Positions 61,771-64,000 of a DNA stretch of 64,000 bases are shown here, one piece after another (the first letter of the stretch is position 1; each line of letters starts with the position of its first letter). A program made the position numbers and the translations under genes. Source of the DNA: an uncultured Bacteroidota bacterium (GTDB taxonomy: Bacteria > Bacteroidota > Bacteroidia > Flavobacteriales > Flavobacteriaceae); assembly GCA_902546725.1 (NCBI GenBank), contig CACCLB010000001.1, positions 1 to 64,000 of the forward strand, in the 5' to 3' direction. Under the pieces are notes generated by a model that saw only the letters and a list, made by a program, of their open reading frames with translations, was not told the origin of the DNA and did no database searches.

Positions 61771-63005
61771 AAAAAATTCTTGTAACTCTACCATATAGTT
61801 ATAATTATAGAAACTTTGTGGGTTCAGGATTTCTCTTAAAGGCTGCTAAAGACTTTGATATAACCATCTTCATAGACATTAACATTAAAATTGATCCATT
61901 AATAGATCATTCAAATCTTAATATCATTAGGTGTAATTTTGATCAAAATATTTTTGTTAGATCTATATATAAGTTATTAAAAGAATCAATTTTCTTCTCT
62001 CAAGAAACGACAACACAAAAAATTAAATTCCATCAAAAATCTTTTTTATGGAGGTTATATTTAAATTTTTTTGGCTCAAATCTTTTTTTGATCAAATTAT
62101 ATAAGTTTTTATATGAGAGATTACTTAAAGACTCTGAAATTCAAATAAAAATCAAAAATTTTGACTTAATTATTTTCACAATGGGTCATAAACCCTATGA
62201 ATCTAAATTTTTTATAAATAAATCAAAAAAGACAACAACTTTTAATATAATACATTCCTGGGATGTTATTACAACTAAAGGGGCATTCTTATTTGATTAC
62301 GATTATACAGTTACATGGAATGAAGTTACAAAAAATGAGTATATCCATTTAATCCAAAAAAACAATAATTTTAGTGGTATTGTGATTGCAAACGCCCCTA
62401 TCCATTTTGATATTTATAACTCTATTAAAGATAAAAAGAGTAAATATATTTTATATTCAACATCTGTTGAACGATTAGTACCAAATGAAATTGAGATAAT
62501 AAAATCAATATTAGACTTCTGTATAATTGAAGGGATATCTTTGAAAATAAGGAATCATCCTCAGAGAATTAAAAATATCAATATTGAAGGTGGAAAATTA
62601 ATTTTAACTGAGAATAATCCAATTAAACCATCTAGGGATAATGCTACGTTTGATTCAAATTTTTTTTCTAATCTTTCGTCTGAAATTAAGGAGAGTAAAT
62701 TAGTAATTTGTATAGCATCAACAATTGCAATAGATGCTCTTTGCTTAAATAGAAATGTGATTTTTTTGAATTTCAATAATTTTTCAAAATCAATTAGGAA
62801 TTATTACGAATACGAACACCTTGAGAAATTTATCAAAATATGTTCAGTTCCTGTTGCAACTGATATTAAAGAAATGAAAGTATTTATAAAGAGCTTATCA
62901 AGTGAATCTAATCATGGAAAACAAAGCATTTATCCATTTATGCAAATTAAAAGTCCTCAAAAAAAATTATTAAGACTTTTAACTGACATTCCTAAATCTT
63001 ATTAA
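61767..63005 (+). CDS. Glycosyltransferase-like protein (GT-B-like)
   Basis: A 412-residue cytoplasmic protein. The N-terminal MKKILVTLPYSYNYRNFVGSGFL suggests a GT-B Rossmann domain, and the C-terminal half has LKIRNHPQRIKN and SKLVICIASTIAIDALCLNRNVIFLNF, similar to the donor-binding segments of capsule GT-B or CDP-glycerol-type transferases (HP near a strand, and a later S/T-x-x-x-x-E/D-A helix). No exact family recognised. It overlaps the acetyltransferase by four bases and is followed by a polymerase, so it most likely adds a sugar to the repeat unit. Confidence 0.55.
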   Translation: MKKILVTLPYSYNYRNFVGSGFLLKAAKDFDITIFIDINIKIDPLIDHSNLNIIRCNFDQNIFVRSIYKLLKESIFFSQETTTQKIKFHQKSFLWRLYLNFFGSNLFLIKLYKFLYERLLKDSEIQIKIKNFDLIIFTMGHKPYESKFFINKSKKTTTFNIIHSWDVITTKGAFLFDYDYTVTWNEVTKNEYIHLIQKNNNFSGIVIANAPIHFDIYNSIKDKKSKYILYSTSVERLVPNEIEIIKSILDFCIIEGISLKIRNHPQRIKNINIEGGKLILTENNPIKPSRDNATFDSNFFSNLSSEIKESKLVICIASTIAIDALCLNRNVIFLNFNNFSKSIRNYYEYEHLEKFIKICSVPVATDIKEMKVFIKSLSSESNHGKQSIYPFMQIKSPQKKLLRLLTDIPKSY

Positions 63006-63054
63006 AATCATAAATTTCTTAATGTTAAATGAATAGTATCCTTGTGTTTATAGA

Positions 63055-64000
63055 ATGAAGTTTTGGATAATTGCAATTTTATTAATTTTTAATGATGTCT
63101 TCATTAATCTTTATGAAGAAAATATTTTGCCAATACCTTCTGTGCCAATCATTTTTTCAACTTTAATTTTATTTCGTTACAAACGATTTAATTTTAAAAT
63201 TAAAAAAGTCATTTTATTTTTACTTGTTTGGACTTTAATCATCTTCTTATCAATGATGTTAAACGTAGCTAATTGGAAATTTTTTTTTCATTTTTTAGTC
63301 TACGTTTTCTTCTTTCTTATACTAAAGAATAGTGGGCAATTTAGTATTATATTAGAAAAGTTTTCTAAATTAATGATTATATACTCCTTGGTATATATTT
63401 TTATTTTTTTTCTATTTACGCTTGGAATAAATATAAACTTACCAACCTTTAAATACTATGAATCAGGGAGGTTCATTTTTCTTTTTAATGAACCATTAAA
63501 TGCAGGCTTAGGTCTTTTAACTTCATTATATTTCAGCATAAAAAACCACAATAAAATTCAAATATTTTTATTCTTTTCAACAATAGTTTTAGTAAAATCT
63601 TTTACTTTTCAATTACTATCAATTATCCTTATACTTTCAAATTTAAATATACTTGTTGGGCTTGGAGCGAAAAGAAAATTAAAATTTTTTATTTTAGGAA
63701 TATTAACCACTTTCTTTATTTTTATTTATTATTATGAAAGAGCTGTTAAAGTTTTTTCATTTAGTGAAGGTTCTACAAGAATTCGTTTAGCCCAACTATT
63801 AAGAGATTTTGATATACTTAAAGAAAATTTTTTTTTAGGGATTGGACACGGTAATGCAGCTTTAAAAACAGCGGAATTTTCTAATCAATTCACTAATAGC
63901 CTTAAATACTATGAACTTACTTATACGAATACTTTTTTTGAAATTCTTACAGGTTCCGGTATAATTGGATTTATTTTTGCCTTTTTATTTTTTAAATCAG
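63055..64000 (+). CDS. Wzy-type O-antigen polymerase-like membrane protein (3' end outside window)
   Basis: The frame opens with ATG at 63055 (MKFWIIAILLIFNDVF) and is still open at the window end after 315 codons. It has many predicted membrane helices, a stretch of charged residues around RYKRFNFKIKK, and the segment GSTRIRLAQLLRDFDILKENFFLGIGHGN, which is the hallmark of the Wzy_C/O-antigen ligase family (large periplasmic loop with G-x-G-x-G/N). It probably polymerises the repeat units moved out by Wzx. The 49 bases before it hold no other feature that I can see. Confidence 0.8.
   Translation, partial: MKFWIIAILLIFNDVFINLYEENILPIPSVPIIFSTLILFRYKRFNFKIKKVILFLLVWTLIIFLSMMLNVANWKFFFHFLVYVFFFLILKNSGQFSIILEKFSKLMIIYSLVYIFIFFLFTLGININLPTFKYYESGRFIFLFNEPLNAGLGLLTSLYFSIKNHNKIQIFLFFSTIVLVKSFTFQLLSIILILSNLNILVGLGAKRKLKFFILGILTTFFIFIYYYERAVKVFSFSEGSTRIRLAQLLRDFDILKENFFLGIGHGNAALKTAEFSNQFTNSLKYYELTYTNTFFEILTGSGIIGFIFAFLFFKS

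Noticed and set aside
1-64000. CRISPR arrays, insertion sequences, rRNA genes, toxin-antitoxin pairs
   Set aside because: I looked for spaced direct repeats, transposase motifs and rRNA segments on both strands and saw none that could be supported.

Overview
The window reads as chromosome of a member of the Bacteroidota, most likely family Flavobacteriaceae. Reasons: low-GC DNA; several promoter-like boxes of the TAnnTTTG type; signal peptides of the MKK...FSQ kind; a secreted protein with a type IX secretion (T9SS) C-terminal sorting domain; two OmpH/Skp proteins next to BamA; a NifU-type protein with two N-terminal repeats; and the gene order ctaB - two cytochrome oxidase subunit III genes - subunit IV - SCO1 - DUF420. 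Identifications come from reading the translations; no search was run.

Layout. (1) 1-6510: two tandem TonB-family genes (the second with an apparent frameshift in an A tract), then heme O synthase, oxidase subunits III, III and IV, a thioredoxin-fold protein without CxxC, SCO1, DUF420 and a small CxxC protein, i.e. part of an aa3-type oxidase assembly locus. (2) 6556-12427: a MacAB/TolC-like export operon behind a perfect 26-bp palindrome. (3) 12516-15538: SDR, TsaB, NifU-like protein, gamma carbonic anhydrase family protein. (4) 15585-21679, minus strand: outer membrane biogenesis and cell-wall precursor run (two OmpH, BamA, UppS, DUF6089, NAD kinase). (5) 21813-25131, plus strand: PdxJ, hydrolase, acetyltransferase, aspartokinase. 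(6) 25128-30753, minus strand: hydroxyacid dehydrogenase, MgtE, RsmA, DUF4286, SerS, RibF, very tightly packed. (7) 30853-35366: a large T9SS metallopeptidase and a coupled lipoprotein. (8) 35369-37641, minus strand: Pth, ribosomal protein L25, PRPP synthase.

A tRNA-Leu(CAA) at 37758-37839 marks a change. To its left is conserved housekeeping DNA; to its right is a surface lipoprotein and then a long, visibly more AT-rich capsule/exopolysaccharide locus that runs off the end of the window. Its order is: half of a YjbH-like protein (minus strand), an UpxY/NusG-type antiterminator, Wza-like SLBB exporter, Wzz-like chain-length protein, a divergent pair of membrane proteins with a propeller-like outer part and a winged-helix-like inner part, the initiating sugar transferase, a short UDP-sugar dehydrogenase, the other half of YjbH, a UDP-hexosamine epimerase and dehydrogenase pair, a four-gene cassette (6-phosphogluconolactonase-like, HAD-dehydrogenase fusion, cytidylyltransferase-like, SDR), Wzx flippase, a glycosyltransferase-like protein, NeuB, NeuC, NeuA, an acetyltransferase without an ordinary start codon, a second glycosyltransferase-like protein and a partial Wzy polymerase. 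The polymer it makes is predicted to be acidic, Wzx/Wzy-dependent, and to contain a hexosaminuronic acid and a sialic-acid-like nonulosonate.

The items most likely to be new are the divergent propeller/winged-helix pair at 44661-47404 whose start regions overlap, the HAD-dehydrogenase fusion cassette at 52103-55965, the split YjbH, the acetyltransferase at 61300-61770 that has no ATG, GTG or TTG in its whole frame, and the TonB frameshift.
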